The notes: a model not told the origin generated them from the sequence alone. A DNA stretch of 64,000 nt from Ruminococcus sp. (GCA_017961625.1 JAGCWY010000133.1:84533-148532); one strand, 5' to 3'. Positions 7,971 to 16,472 are shown, numbered from the stretch's first letter. A program made the numbers and translations.

Positions 7971-9458
7971 ATGCTGTTTGATAAGAGTTTAATGAAAAAG
8001 AGCAAGTCTGTGAAGTCGGCTTGCGGTAAGAAAAAGTCTGTTAAGGCTGCTGTTGACGGCGGTTGGGAAGTCCCCGATCATCTCGCACATGAAGCATACG
8101 ACCTTGCTGAGGAGTATTTTGGTACAGAAGATATTAATCAGCAGATAGTTGATGCTCTCAGCGATACTGAGCTTGCTGAAAATCTTGCTTTTATCTTCCG
8201 TATGAATGATTTTCGTGAATGGGACGATTATCTTGAGGAGAATTACCCCGAGGACGAAGATGATGAGGACGATGAAGATATCGAAGAATCAGTGAGAGCA
8301 AAGCGTAAAAGAGCTATAAGGGCTTCCAAGAAATCTGTAAAGAGATTTAAAGTTAATGCTTCCACTGGCAAGGTAAGCTATAAAAGGCGTAATAGGGTAA
8401 CAGCTTCAAATGGTAATGAGATAGTAGATAATTTATTATATCTAACCCATAATATGTGGTTTGAGCCTATGAGTAAGTTTTCTCAGACTATATATAATGC
8501 CGATGAAATAATCCCTCTTATCGATTTCGACGAATGCGTCGAGTTCGGCACGCTTAACGGTCAGACACTTCTTATATATGATATGCACGGCGATAGAAAG
8601 CATATAAAATACAGCTGCTCGATGACAACTATGTTTGATCAAATTGTTCTTACTGACGTATGGGACGAAAACGGTCAGATATATGCTTGTGACTGGGATG
8701 CTATATGGGACGAGTTAGCTAAGAAGAACAACTGGAACGGCGAGTTTGATATGGACGTTGAAGCTTCCATAAAACGCAGAAAAAACAAAGTGACAGCTGC
8801 TGTGGACGGTGGCTCTGTAACACTCAAAGGCATGAATACTGATGTTATTCCCGTAGCTGATTTCGGTTGCTACTGGGGTTCGCTAAGAGGTGCCTTAGAA
8901 GACGTATTTGTGTATGATGCATTAGGCGATATTGAGCCTGATGATGAATATTACGACGAAATCATGCAGCTTGTAGAAGAAAAATATGACGGTGTACCCG
9001 AATTTTTTGAGCAGGTGCTTCGTTATGCTCCTGGAACAATCCAGGAAGCGTTCAATGATTATGATATACCTGCTACGGTTGTCAACGGTTCTTGCAAGTG
9101 GTACCACCCGAGAGAGTATAATTTCAGCGACGATGTTATCGAGTTCGATATGACGATCGACACTAACTGGGTCGAGAACAAGTTCAGAGAACTGAGTGAA
9201 AATTCTGCATTTACTAAATTCATTGATCGTGAGTTCAGTAGCAGAGACGGATTTATTTCATTTATGCCTAATGAGACTTCTGAATACGAAACACTACTTG
9301 ATCCTAATAACGGAGAGTACTGGAAAGTAGTGTCTGCTATTATCAAATTCATAGTAAATGAGGACCCGTCTATTCGTGATTCTGTGACAGAGGATTTATA
9401 CGAAAGCCTGCGTGAGAATGCGGATTATACTACATTCAGCAGCTTTGATATTTATTAA
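7971..9458 (+). CDS. 495-aa multi-tag protein, possible virion polyprotein
   Basis: Unrecognised. ATG 7971 lies behind TGGGGGT; MKKSKSV at 7992 is an alternative start. Tags occur at residues 10-30 (KSVKSACGKKKSVKAAVDGG), about 105-125 (KRAIRASKKSVKRFKVNAS), about 138 (RRNRVTASNG) and about 265 (KRRKNKVTAAVDGG). Acidic modules separate them, one with a run of Asp/Glu near residue 95. The phrase KSVK[SA]A[CV]xGG is shared with the 618-aa protein at 648, showing common ancestry of the linkers although the modules differ. This architecture suggests fusion of several tagged genes or a precursor cut at the tags. Confidence 0.85.
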   Translation: MLFDKSLMKKSKSVKSACGKKKSVKAAVDGGWEVPDHLAHEAYDLAEEYFGTEDINQQIVDALSDTELAENLAFIFRMNDFREWDDYLEENYPEDEDDEDDEDIEESVRAKRKRAIRASKKSVKRFKVNASTGKVSYKRRNRVTASNGNEIVDNLLYLTHNMWFEPMSKFSQTIYNADEIIPLIDFDECVEFGTLNGQTLLIYDMHGDRKHIKYSCSMTTMFDQIVLTDVWDENGQIYACDWDAIWDELAKKNNWNGEFDMDVEASIKRRKNKVTAAVDGGSVTLKGMNTDVIPVADFGCYWGSLRGALEDVFVYDALGDIEPDDEYYDEIMQLVEEKYDGVPEFFEQVLRYAPGTIQEAFNDYDIPATVVNGSCKWYHPREYNFSDDVIEFDMTIDTNWVENKFRELSENSAFTKFIDREFSSRDGFISFMPNETSEYETLLDPNNGEYWKVVSAIIKFIVNEDPSIRDSVTEDLYESLRENADYTTFSSFDIY

Positions 9459-9480
9459 ATAGGCAAAGAGGTGAATTCTT

Positions 9481-10014
9481 ATGAAACTAAGAGAATTTAT
9501 TGAACTATTTGCCGGCGACTATGCTCAGCTTAATCTCCTAAGTGATGACGGAACCCAGTATGCTACATATGATATATCTCCCGATACTGCAACCACAAAG
9601 GCTATCGACAGTTACTGGATAGACAGTGATATCAACTACTGGTATTTTGAGGGAGATCAGCTTTTTGTAAGTACAACGGCGGACGGTGTGTCGGCTTCCA
9701 GAGCAGCAAAGAGCAGAAAGCCTGTAAAGTCTGCCAGAGTATACCGCGACGGTCTGGGCGGTTATCAGCCATGGAGCGGTGCAGTTGATACATGGAACAA
9801 GCTTGAAGAGTATGATAAGATAGATGTGCTTGAGCAGATGCTTGATGAAGCATACTATGACGAGGGGGCAGGCGAAGGTGTCATCAATGAGACTGAGCTT
9901 AACGACCTTTTGTGGTTTGAACCCGAAACTGTATGCGAATGGGTAGGACTTTACTATAACGATGAAACCGGTGAGATTTCGGACGAACCATTCGGAGAGT
10001 CTGAGAAGGAATAA
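9481..10014 (+). CDS. acidic protein with internal tag, 177 aa
   Basis: Unrecognised. It starts at ATG 9481 after GAGGTGAATT. Residues 1-72 form an acidic module (MKLREFIELFAGDYAQLNLL). A basic tag region follows at about residues 75-86 (AAKSRKPVKSARVYRDG) and then a second acidic module. The tag is thus internal here, at a module boundary, as in the longer multi-tag proteins. A short gap separates it from the next tagged gene at 10020. Confidence 0.8.
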   Translation: MKLREFIELFAGDYAQLNLLSDDGTQYATYDISPDTATTKAIDSYWIDSDINYWYFEGDQLFVSTTADGVSASRAAKSRKPVKSARVYRDGLGGYQPWSGAVDTWNKLEEYDKIDVLEQMLDEAYYDEGAGEGVINETELNDLLWFEPETVCEWVGLYYNDETGEISDEPFGESEKE

Positions 10015-10019
10015 TTAAG

Positions 10020-10334
10020 ATGAAACGATACATTCGTTCAAGTTCTGTCACCGCTTCTGCATGGGTAGCCCCAAACGGCAAGAAGTATGGCAAGCAGACA
10101 AAAAGATTTCCTGGTAAGTTTCTCTTTACAAGAAAGGAACTCAGGGATATGATAGATAATGGTATAGCTGAGGACATGGCAGGCAGCTTCGACCCTATGG
10201 CTATGAATTATGATATTATAGGTATCGCATGGAATGATACCAATGGTCACCGCTCGGGTATCCTTATCGAGGATAAGGATACAGGCGAGCTTTACGTAGG
10301 TAATTCGGCTGATGCCATGGTAGCAAAACTGTAA
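10020..10334 (+). CDS. tagged protein (MKRYIRSSS), 104 aa
   Basis: Unrecognised. It opens with MKRYIRSSSVTASAW, where the canonical tag is followed by a second TAS sequence. The body contains a basic patch (KKYGKQTKRFPGKFLFTRKE, residues 21-40) and an acidic C-terminal half. The start is 5 bases after the upstream stop, with GAAGGAATAATTAAG as a weak ribosome site. It is one of the smallest proteins carrying the full tag. Confidence 0.8.
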   Translation: MKRYIRSSSVTASAWVAPNGKKYGKQTKRFPGKFLFTRKELRDMIDNGIAEDMAGSFDPMAMNYDIIGIAWNDTNGHRSGILIEDKDTGELYVGNSADAMVAKL

Positions 10335-10345
10335 GGAGTGAGTTG

Positions 10346-10543
10346 ATGAAACGATACATCAGAAGTGCAGAAATAAAAAAATATAAGGCGAAGCCAAAGA
10401 ATAATCGTAATGGTGCTGTTTGGCTTGTCGATCCTGATGTAATTAAAAATATATCAAAATATCAACATCAAATACCTGCTGTTTCTGAGGACGGAAAATT
10501 TGAAACTATTATTGATGAAAGAAATTATGATTTCTATAAGTAA
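10346..10543 (+). CDS. tagged small protein (MKRYIRSAE), 65 aa
   Basis: Unrecognised. ATG 10346 follows AAGGAGTGAGTTG; an ATG three bases upstream is also in frame but would give MMKRYIRSAE. A canonical tag is followed by a basic region (KKYKAKPKNNRN) and a short acidic end. If the tag is removed, fewer than 60 residues remain. Confidence 0.75.
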   Translation: MKRYIRSAEIKKYKAKPKNNRNGAVWLVDPDVIKNISKYQHQIPAVSEDGKFETIIDERNYDFYK

Positions 10544-10555
10544 TGAGGTACGCTG

Positions 10556-10813
10556 ATGAAAAAGTATAATAACCCAAACAAACAGCCTATAAAAGCTTCC
10601 GATAGCCATGAGCCAGTATTATGTGCATTTATTTGGTGTCACGGCAATAAGGATTTCTCAATATGGGAAACAGATGCTATTAGCGAGGGTGACTTAGACC
10701 GCTTAGAAAGTATCTTATCTAAATACACGAACGAGGGCACAAGTGCAAGGAACGTGTATTCTGATATCGCTGAGTACGTAAACGAAGATTATACAGGCGG
10801 CATAGAAAATTAA
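10556..10813 (+). CDS. tagged-like small protein (PIKAS), 85 aa
   Basis: Unrecognised. ATG 10556 lies 8 bases after TGAGGTACG. The N-terminus MKKYNNPNKQPIKAS holds the tag core PIKAS at residues 11-15, after a longer leader than usual. The body is acidic and aromatic (FIWCHGNKDFSIWETD). It is the last gene before a hairpin and a 250-base non-coding gap. Confidence 0.75.
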   Translation: MKKYNNPNKQPIKASDSHEPVLCAFIWCHGNKDFSIWETDAISEGDLDRLESILSKYTNEGTSARNVYSDIAEYVNEDYTGGIEN

Positions 10814-10830
10814 GTAATATTTACAGAAAT

Positions 10831-10860
10831 AACCCCTGAGTATTAATATACTCAGGGGTT
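10831..10860. terminator. symmetrical hairpin after the tagged gene run
   Basis: A 13-bp stem (10831-10843 with 10848-10860) closes a 4-base loop. It is nearly palindromic and followed only by an AT-rich stretch, so termination could be weak in either direction. The gap from here to 10985 shows no gene. Confidence 0.55.
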
Positions 10861-10986
10861 AAATATTATTTGTTACGGTAATGAGAGACACATTGAATTA
10901 TCTGAACTGTGCCATTAAGAATTTATCACGCATTGTAGTTCTCCGCTTTTAGTTCATGAATTATTCCGTCTGTCTGCTCCTGCCAT

Positions 10987-11040
10987 AACCTTATATATCA
11001 GCGACAGGTCAAATCATGCCCTGCCGCTGATATTTTTTAT
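10987..11040 (+). terminator. class III motif followed by an intrinsic terminator
   Basis: AACCTTATATATCAGC at 10987-11002 (also found at 7520) overlaps the 5' arm of a GC-rich stem (10995-11008 with about 11019-11032) followed by six T's. Terminator and promoter motif share bases, as at 4.1 and 7.5 kb. The next gene starts at 11061. Confidence 0.7.
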
Positions 11041-11060
11041 GTTAAGGAGCTGACATCTGT

Positions 11061-11378
11061 ATGAAGCTTACTAAAAACAAGAAGCCTATTATGGCAGCTG
11101 AGTTCGATGAATATGACGTAGCTGAAGATATTGATGACCTTGCGGATTCTGTTGACGAATTGCAGGATACAGTAGAAGAAGTAGACGAAGATGGTGTAGA
11201 CATAGAGATCGACAACAACATAGCTAACCACTATATAGCAGAATGCGACCTCTGTCATGGTATTTTCATCTCGGCAATGGTCGAGACGGATCAGAAAGTA
11301 AACTCTGTAACGGGTATCTGTCCTCTCTGTGACAAGGAAAGCGACCAGCAGCTCAAATGGCTCATAAAATCAGTCTGA
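11061..11378 (+). CDS. tagged zinc-ribbon protein, 105 aa
   Basis: Predicted zinc-binding protein of unknown role. ATG 11061 follows AAGGAGCTGACATCTGT. The N-terminus MKLTKNKKPIMAAEFDE carries a tag variant (KPIMAA). An acidic stretch (residues 20-55) precedes a C-terminal zinc ribbon with two Cys pairs, CDLC and CPLC, about 35 residues apart. Such ribbons often bind nucleic acid or protein; nothing in the sequence tells which. The methyltransferase gene follows after 13 bases. Confidence 0.8.
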   Translation: MKLTKNKKPIMAAEFDEYDVAEDIDDLADSVDELQDTVEEVDEDGVDIEIDNNIANHYIAECDLCHGIFISAMVETDQKVNSVTGICPLCDKESDQQLKWLIKSV

Positions 11379-11391
11379 CGAGGTGAACAAC

Positions 11392-12321
11392 ATGAGGATA
11401 GTATATAACAAGAATAAGGCAATAAAAGCGAGCCGCCGACCTGTCAGAGCTTCACAGGATGGCTATGAGCTTGTAAAACGCAAAGATATACGTGATTCAG
11501 GCGGCTGGCTTACGGAGTATTCTCTTTACAGGACAACTGACGGTAAGCATTACTTCTGTATGTTCGGCGACTCTGATATTTATGAACCCGACCCTGATTA
11601 TGCAGACTGGGAGGGTGATAGCTATGAGGAAGCCATAGAATGGTTTGACAACTATGAGGACCTTGACAGCGACGATATCTATGGTGCTGAGGAAGAACCT
11701 TATGAGGAGTACACAGGTGAACATGACCAGTATGAGGACGTATGGGACAGTATCAAGGACATCGACCAGGAATTTTCGTCTGAGAACACATCTATCAATA
11801 AGACACGTCTGCCCAAGGTATTCAGTATAGTCAACTTTGAGCCGGGCACTGTAAATGTGGATTACGGTGGAGGCCGTTTTGATAATGCCGCTGATTATCT
11901 CTCTGATAAGGACGTAGTGAATATCGTTCTTGACCCGTTTAACAGGAGCAAGGGACACAACCGTGAAGGTATCAACCTTATCCGCGAGCACGGCGGTGCA
12001 GACACAGCGACCTGCTCCAATGTCCTTAATGTCATCAAAGAACCACAGAACCGCATTCAGGTGCTTGAGAATATAAAATCGCTGGTAAAGCCGGGCGGTA
12101 CTGCATACATATATATACATGAGGGCAATAAGGACGATGTTGAAGGTCCTACCCGAAACGGATATCAGCTCAATAAAAAGACTGACAAGTATCTTGACGA
12201 AGTCCGTCAGGTATTCCCTAATGCACAGCAAAAGGGTAAGAGTCAGCTTATTATTGCTCCTAATGACGGAGCAGGTGTGGCTGCTTCAAGATATTCAGAC
12301 AATGATCTGGTTGTCTGCTGA
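11392..12321 (+). CDS. tagged SAM-dependent methyltransferase
   Basis: Predicted class I methyltransferase of 309 residues. ATG 11392 follows a GAGGTG site. Two tags stand at the N-terminus (KNKAIKAS and RRPVRASQDG, residues 6-24). An acidic region of about 100 residues comes next. The Rossmann core begins near residue 145, with VDYGGGRFDNAADYL (motif I), LDPFNRS (motif II), CSNVLNVI (motif IV position) and LVKPGGTAYIYIHEG. The substrate is unknown; the motif-IV region lacks the DPPY/NPPY signature of DNA adenine methylases. This is the only tagged protein with a clear enzymatic fold, so it bears directly on what the tag is for. Confidence 0.8.
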   Translation: MRIVYNKNKAIKASRRPVRASQDGYELVKRKDIRDSGGWLTEYSLYRTTDGKHYFCMFGDSDIYEPDPDYADWEGDSYEEAIEWFDNYEDLDSDDIYGAEEEPYEEYTGEHDQYEDVWDSIKDIDQEFSSENTSINKTRLPKVFSIVNFEPGTVNVDYGGGRFDNAADYLSDKDVVNIVLDPFNRSKGHNREGINLIREHGGADTATCSNVLNVIKEPQNRIQVLENIKSLVKPGGTAYIYIHEGNKDDVEGPTRNGYQLNKKTDKYLDEVRQVFPNAQQKGKSQLIIAPNDGAGVAASRYSDNDLVVC

Positions 12322-12443
12322 AATCAATTAACAAGGTCGCCGTAAAAAATTCATAAATTGGTAATAAACCGTGTTACTTTTCCTGATGAGCACAGCGTTA
12401 TGTAAAACAGGAGCTGTGCTTCAAGAAATGGAGGTAAAGACCA
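12322..12443 (+). other. intergenic region before the lysin gene
   Basis: Contains a 7-bp hairpin (12390-12396 with 12413-12419) and CGTTATGTA at 12399, which resembles the class II -10 region, but the upstream T-tract is poor. No gene is seen. Confidence 0.4.
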
Positions 12444-13184
12444 ATGAGAAATTCAAACGCAAAAGACCGAAGTCCCCTGACTATAGGGGGCGTGATATTC
12501 ATCATCTTGGCCACGATACTTATAATATGCTGTGCCGGGCATTTCGGGGCTGATACAAAAGATACGGCAGAAAAGGGCAGTGAGGAAATATGTACGACTA
12601 TAACGACATCAGTTATCCGCACAACATCTACCCGACAGAACACGACAACTTCTACGGCGGTGACGAGCACGAAGACAACGTCAGAGACAACGACCCTGAC
12701 GACTGTTTTACAGACTGAGGTACAGACAGAGCCTGTGTTGACCGAGTTTGTGATGACAGAGCCTGAGACACAGCCTGCTCACGATCCCGAGCCGGTCACG
12801 GAAACTCCTGTTCCTGCGGCAGAGCCGCCTGCGGAGCAGGTCGTATATACCGAACCGCTTGCGTATAGCGAAAGCGATGCAGTCCTGCTGGCACAACTTA
12901 TCAACAAAGAGTCCTCTGCAACATGGGACGGTATGATAGCTGTAGCTGACTGCGTTGTGAACAGAGCAAACGTAAACGGAATGAGTATTTCCCAGGTCAT
13001 ATATGCTCCGGAACAGTTCACAACTGCTTATTCTCTCGGATACTACACTGCTGACAACTATAATGCAGCGGTGCAGGTCCTTACATACGGCAGCACCAAT
13101 ACGAGCATATACTTCTTTGACGGAAACCATGGCGGTCTCAACTGGTTCTATGACAAAAACAGGAATTATCTGTTTGCCGCATGA
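12444..13184 (+). CDS. membrane-anchored SleB-type cell-wall hydrolase
   Basis: Predicted lysin of 246 residues. ATG 12444 follows TGGAGGTAAAG. A hydrophobic anchor spans residues 14-33 (GGVIFIILATILIICCAGHF). A long Thr/Pro-rich linker (about residues 45-135) suits crossing the cell wall. The C-terminal domain resembles Hydrolase_2 (SleB/CwlJ), with the likely catalytic Glu in LINKESSATWDG and the downstream VADCVVNRA and FDGNHGGLNWF. The family cleaves peptidoglycan glycan strands. The anchor suggests action from outside the membrane, either in lysis or as a virion-associated enzyme. It is not next to the holin (29.98 kb). Confidence 0.8.
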   Translation: MRNSNAKDRSPLTIGGVIFIILATILIICCAGHFGADTKDTAEKGSEEICTTITTSVIRTTSTRQNTTTSTAVTSTKTTSETTTLTTVLQTEVQTEPVLTEFVMTEPETQPAHDPEPVTETPVPAAEPPAEQVVYTEPLAYSESDAVLLAQLINKESSATWDGMIAVADCVVNRANVNGMSISQVIYAPEQFTTAYSLGYYTADNYNAAVQVLTYGSTNTSIYFFDGNHGGLNWFYDKNRNYLFAA

Positions 13185-13187
13185 TAT

Positions 13188-13226
13188 GTCTGCCGTTTTT
13201 TAAAAATTTCATCTCGTTATGTATAA
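13188..13226 (+). promoter_or_regulatory. class II promoter A
   Basis: GTCTGCCGTTTTTT at 13188-13201, 12 bases, then TCGTTATGTATA from 13214. The same spacing is seen in four other copies. It reads into the gene at 13277. A 12-bp hairpin (13223-13234 with 13242-13253) overlaps its downstream edge. Confidence 0.7.
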
Positions 13227-13276
13227 GCGGAGGGCTAAGCACCCTTCGCTTATTACTTTATAAGGAGATGTATAAT

Positions 13277-13642
13277 ATGTCAAAACTTTACGGCGGTAAA
13301 CTTACGTATGCCGCTATTGAGACCGACGGCGCAAAAGCCTGCTTCACTCCCGACGGAACTAAGTTCTTTTCAAGCAATGAACAGCTGATCGGGTATATCC
13401 GTGACAAGTGCGGAAACGATGTGGCAGCCTGCTTCGACTGTGATGATGACGTGCTCACAGCTCTCACAGAATTGCATGACAAAGTGGATCTCATGCGACC
13501 TGCCGAACTCCTCGAAGATATCGACCCTGGCAAGGCAGAGTTCAGCTGCATGGAGCAGGCACGTATCCGTGAGGCTCTCAGTATCTACGAAGCCATACGC
13601 TCAGGAGTGTGTGATATCCTGCACATTGCGGAAAGATACTGA
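13277..13642 (+). CDS. unknown protein upstream of the helicase, 121 aa
   Basis: Unrecognised. ATG 13277 follows AAGGAGATGT. It starts MSKLYGGKLTYAAIETDGAK, continues with an alpha/beta pattern, and has a helical C-terminal third (IREALSIYEAIRSGVCDILH). Several Cys residues are scattered without a metal-binding pattern. It is 8 bases from the helicase gene and is probably co-transcribed from the class II promoter at 13.19 kb, so a role in replication or recombination is plausible but unproven. Confidence 0.8.
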   Translation: MSKLYGGKLTYAAIETDGAKACFTPDGTKFFSSNEQLIGYIRDKCGNDVAACFDCDDDVLTALTELHDKVDLMRPAELLEDIDPGKAEFSCMEQARIREALSIYEAIRSGVCDILHIAERY

Positions 13643-13650
13643 GGCGGCAT

Positions 13651-15282
13651 ATGGAATTCAACGAACAGCAGCTTGAAGTCATTAATTCAAATGCAGGCAA
13701 GATAGTATGTATTGCCGCAGCCGGCTCGGGAAAAAGTACTGTACTGCTGAACAGGCTCAGACGCATCATCAGTGAGGGTGCAGACCCTGAGAGCATACTT
13801 GTTCTTACATTCACCAATGCGGCAGCAAGGGAGATGACCGAACGTTTCACAAAGTTCGGACTCGAAAGCCCTGTATTCGGTACATTCCATGCTTTCTGCT
13901 ATTCCCTTATAGTCAAAGACGAAGCTGTCCGCAAGGCACTGGGTTATACAGGGATACCGGAAATAGCCACCGATGAAGATATCCGCAGGATAAAAACACA
14001 GGCGAAAGTGAGGTGCGGTATAAAGCTGTCGGATAAGAAGCTTGACGGTGACGGCAGTGATCTGAAATACAAGGAGAAGTTCGAGTATAATGTATTTCAT
14101 AAGCAGGTAAGGAAAAGTCTTATCTCCGAAAGCCTGATCACCTTTGATATGATGTGCTATGATGTGTGCAGTCTGTTCACCGGACGAGCTCCGTGCATAG
14201 CCCGATACCACAGGCAGTTCCGTTATGTTTATTCCGACGAGTTCCAGGATACCGACCCGAGGCAGATGGAATTTATAAAATCGTTCACTACAGCACAGCT
14301 TTTTGTCTGTGGCGACCCACAGCAGATGCTTTATCGTTTCAGAGGCTGTACCAATGACATAATAAAGGGACTGGCTTCCGACCCCGAATGGACTACTATC
14401 AAGCTTCCGATGAACTACCGTTCCACAAGGCAGATAGTAGATTATTCAAATCAGATATTCAAACAGGCATGGCAGGGAAGTCCTTATTATCTTCGCGGCC
14501 TCAGCAACACAGAGGGCGGTGATGTTCATCTTGAATGCAAATTCCCTGCTGCAGACGAATATGCTGCACCCATACTCCGCAGGTTATCAGATGAATGCAC
14601 TGCCAGATCCGTGGCTATCCTGTGCAGGACCAATGATGAAGTCAGGCATATAACGGATATGCTGGACAGACTCGGTATTTCGCATAAAGGAAGGTCTGAT
14701 AATTCTGAACTGACCGGTATACTGAAAAGTGTGCTTGACAGTGAATACTGCATATCATGGATATCAAGCCTGCTTCCTAATGAGGAGTATGCAAGATATA
14801 TCCGCCTGTCAGCTACCGATCCCGAAATGCAGCTTGAACCAAAGTTCCTGTCCGTATTCGGCGACAGATATAAATGGATAGTCGGCAGGATAATGTACTG
14901 CCGCAATACACTGCGAGAGAAAGAACTGCATGAAGCTGTAAAGGATATAGCAAAAAACCTCAAAATACGGGTGAACGAGGAGCAGGCGACCAAACTCGAA
15001 AAATTTGCCGATGCCATAGACTACCTTGTCAGTTGTGCCGAGCATACTTCTGATGAGGGAATATATGTTGGTACTATTCATTCGGTAAAAGGTCTCGAAT
15101 ATGATATCGTTCATGTCATCGGAGTAAACGGCAGATGCTTCCCTGTGTTCAGAGATGAAGACAATATGGCCTGCTTTTATGTAGCCTGCACAAGGGCGAA
15201 GTCCGATCTGACGATATGGTGTGAGACAAGCAATGATAAATACCCATGTCCCGAGGGAATGTTTGTGGGATTGTGGGATTAG
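13651..15282 (+). CDS. UvrD/PcrA-like superfamily 1 helicase
   Basis: Predicted 3'-5' DNA helicase of 543 residues, shorter than UvrD (about 720). Walker A is AAGSGKST (residues 23-30). Motif II is DEFQDT near 195, motif III GDPQQMLYRFRG near 227, motif V HSVKGLEYDIVHV near 480 and motif VI YVACTRAKSDL near 512. The accessory 1B/2B regions are reduced, which explains the small size. It likely unwinds recombination or replication intermediates and is the second gene of the class II promoter A transcript. ATG 13651 follows GAGGCGGCAT. Confidence 0.9.
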   Translation: MEFNEQQLEVINSNAGKIVCIAAAGSGKSTVLLNRLRRIISEGADPESILVLTFTNAAAREMTERFTKFGLESPVFGTFHAFCYSLIVKDEAVRKALGYTGIPEIATDEDIRRIKTQAKVRCGIKLSDKKLDGDGSDLKYKEKFEYNVFHKQVRKSLISESLITFDMMCYDVCSLFTGRAPCIARYHRQFRYVYSDEFQDTDPRQMEFIKSFTTAQLFVCGDPQQMLYRFRGCTNDIIKGLASDPEWTTIKLPMNYRSTRQIVDYSNQIFKQAWQGSPYYLRGLSNTEGGDVHLECKFPAADEYAAPILRRLSDECTARSVAILCRTNDEVRHITDMLDRLGISHKGRSDNSELTGILKSVLDSEYCISWISSLLPNEEYARYIRLSATDPEMQLEPKFLSVFGDRYKWIVGRIMYCRNTLREKELHEAVKDIAKNLKIRVNEEQATKLEKFADAIDYLVSCAEHTSDEGIYVGTIHSVKGLEYDIVHVIGVNGRCFPVFRDEDNMACFYVACTRAKSDLTIWCETSNDKYPCPEGMFVGLWD

Positions 15283-15321
15283 TCCACAAGGATACGTACT
15301 TTTCTTTGTATAATCTGCCTA

Positions 15322-15350
15322 TTGATTATATATTGGTGACATGATATAAT
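15322..15350 (+). promoter_or_regulatory. class I promoter for the AcrVA2-like gene
   Basis: TTGATT (15322-15327), 17 bases, TATAAT (15345-15350). The spacer ends in TTGGTGACATGA, identical over its last 11 bases to the promoters at 6567 and 19531. This implies shared regulation with the HD gene and the accessory operon. Confidence 0.8.
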
Positions 15351-15376
15351 AGTGTATGAAAGGTAGGTGCGCTGTT

Positions 15377-16456
15377 ATGTCGAACATCAAGGAATATTAT
15401 CCGCTTCATGTAGCTAAGAAAACAGCTGAATGTACCAGGGATATCGTTTTTACCCCGGAAGAAATGAGGCATCTGTCCAAAGGTGTCTATTCTGCTGAGA
15501 TCAAGAACCATGATATACAGGCGTGCGCTGAGCGTGTGAGAAAAAGCGGTCAGATGCTGAGTTTCAGAACATATGAGGATATGAGCGATGAGAATGTACA
15601 GCTCTGTGATTTCATATCCACTATCCATGCCTGGGCTGAGAACAAGCAGGTATACAAGTTTGACAGCGATTTTCTGCAGGAGCTTATCAGAACAGAAGAC
15701 CTGCATATTACAAGAGATGTGTTTGAGTTTCTGCCGTGTAGTCTGATGTACTTCGATTTTGAGGACTGTCAGTACATACAGGATACGTATGATACTCCCG
15801 GTGCATTTGTTGAGGTCATCAAGGACGAGAAGCAGGACAGCTGGGAGATACACCTTTTTACTATGAAAGGTGATACAAAATACACACGTAAGGTATTGCC
15901 TCTCAAGAACGAAGACGGTGATTTCTCATGGGACTGTGCGGAACTTAAATGGTACATGGCATTCTCCCTGCTCGATGGTAACAGTGAACGTCTGAATGAG
16001 AAGAAACGTGACGTACAGTACGTGCTTCTCATACTCCATATGCTCATATATCTGTCATCAATAGAACCCGATGTAAGGGAGAGCGAGGCGACAAAGCGCA
16101 CTTATCGTCCCCGTACAAAGGGAACTCCTGTGAAGAACAAGTTTTCCGAGATACAGAAGCATGAGGTAGGTGTCCGTTTCGGCACTGCTTTCAGAAAGTA
16201 TTCTCTGCACAGAGTGTCGGAGCAGGGAGGTACCCCTTATAACACATCAAAAGGCAAAGGCAGCCCGAAGCGACCTCATTATCGTAAGCCACACTGGTCC
16301 CATTACTGGTACAACAAGCTCGATCAGAATAACGAGCCTGTTTACAATGTATACGGTGTGGTCGAAAAGGTAAAGAGACCGAAGTGGATAGCTGCGGTGA
16401 ATGTAAACGAAAAGTACGGCGAATCTGACGTGGTAATACATACAGTGAAAAATTAA
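15377..16456 (+). CDS. AcrVA2-like protein (candidate anti-CRISPR)
   Basis: Protein of 359 residues. ATG 15377 follows AGGTAGGTG; an ATG at 15356 is too close to the -10 element. The C-terminal part has PHYRKPHWSHYW (residues 300-311) and then PKWIAAVNVN about 30 residues later. This resembles the conserved RPHxRRAHWHxYW...WIPP region of proteins annotated as AcrVA2 family in Firmicutes mobile elements. AcrVA2 is known to reduce Cas12a by acting on its mRNA during translation. Many family members occur where no Cas12a is known, so the native role may be broader. The class I promoter suggests early expression. Assignment is from recalled motif only. Confidence 0.5.
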   Translation: MSNIKEYYPLHVAKKTAECTRDIVFTPEEMRHLSKGVYSAEIKNHDIQACAERVRKSGQMLSFRTYEDMSDENVQLCDFISTIHAWAENKQVYKFDSDFLQELIRTEDLHITRDVFEFLPCSLMYFDFEDCQYIQDTYDTPGAFVEVIKDEKQDSWEIHLFTMKGDTKYTRKVLPLKNEDGDFSWDCAELKWYMAFSLLDGNSERLNEKKRDVQYVLLILHMLIYLSSIEPDVRESEATKRTYRPRTKGTPVKNKFSEIQKHEVGVRFGTAFRKYSLHRVSEQGGTPYNTSKGKGSPKRPHYRKPHWSHYWYNKLDQNNEPVYNVYGVVEKVKRPKWIAAVNVNEKYGESDVVIHTVKN

Positions 16457-16472
16457 TCATGTGAGGTGTACT

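Noticed and set aside
11497..12231. Long minus-strand reading frame opposite the methyltransferase gene
   Set aside because: It has no ribosome site, its codon use is implausible, and it lies wholly opposite a well-supported gene.
12382..12428. Possible hammerhead ribozyme (CTGATGAG, a stem, then GAAA)
   Set aside because: The stem after CTGATGA is not directly followed by GAAA (about five extra bases intervene), and no matching outer stem or cleavage-site helix could be found.
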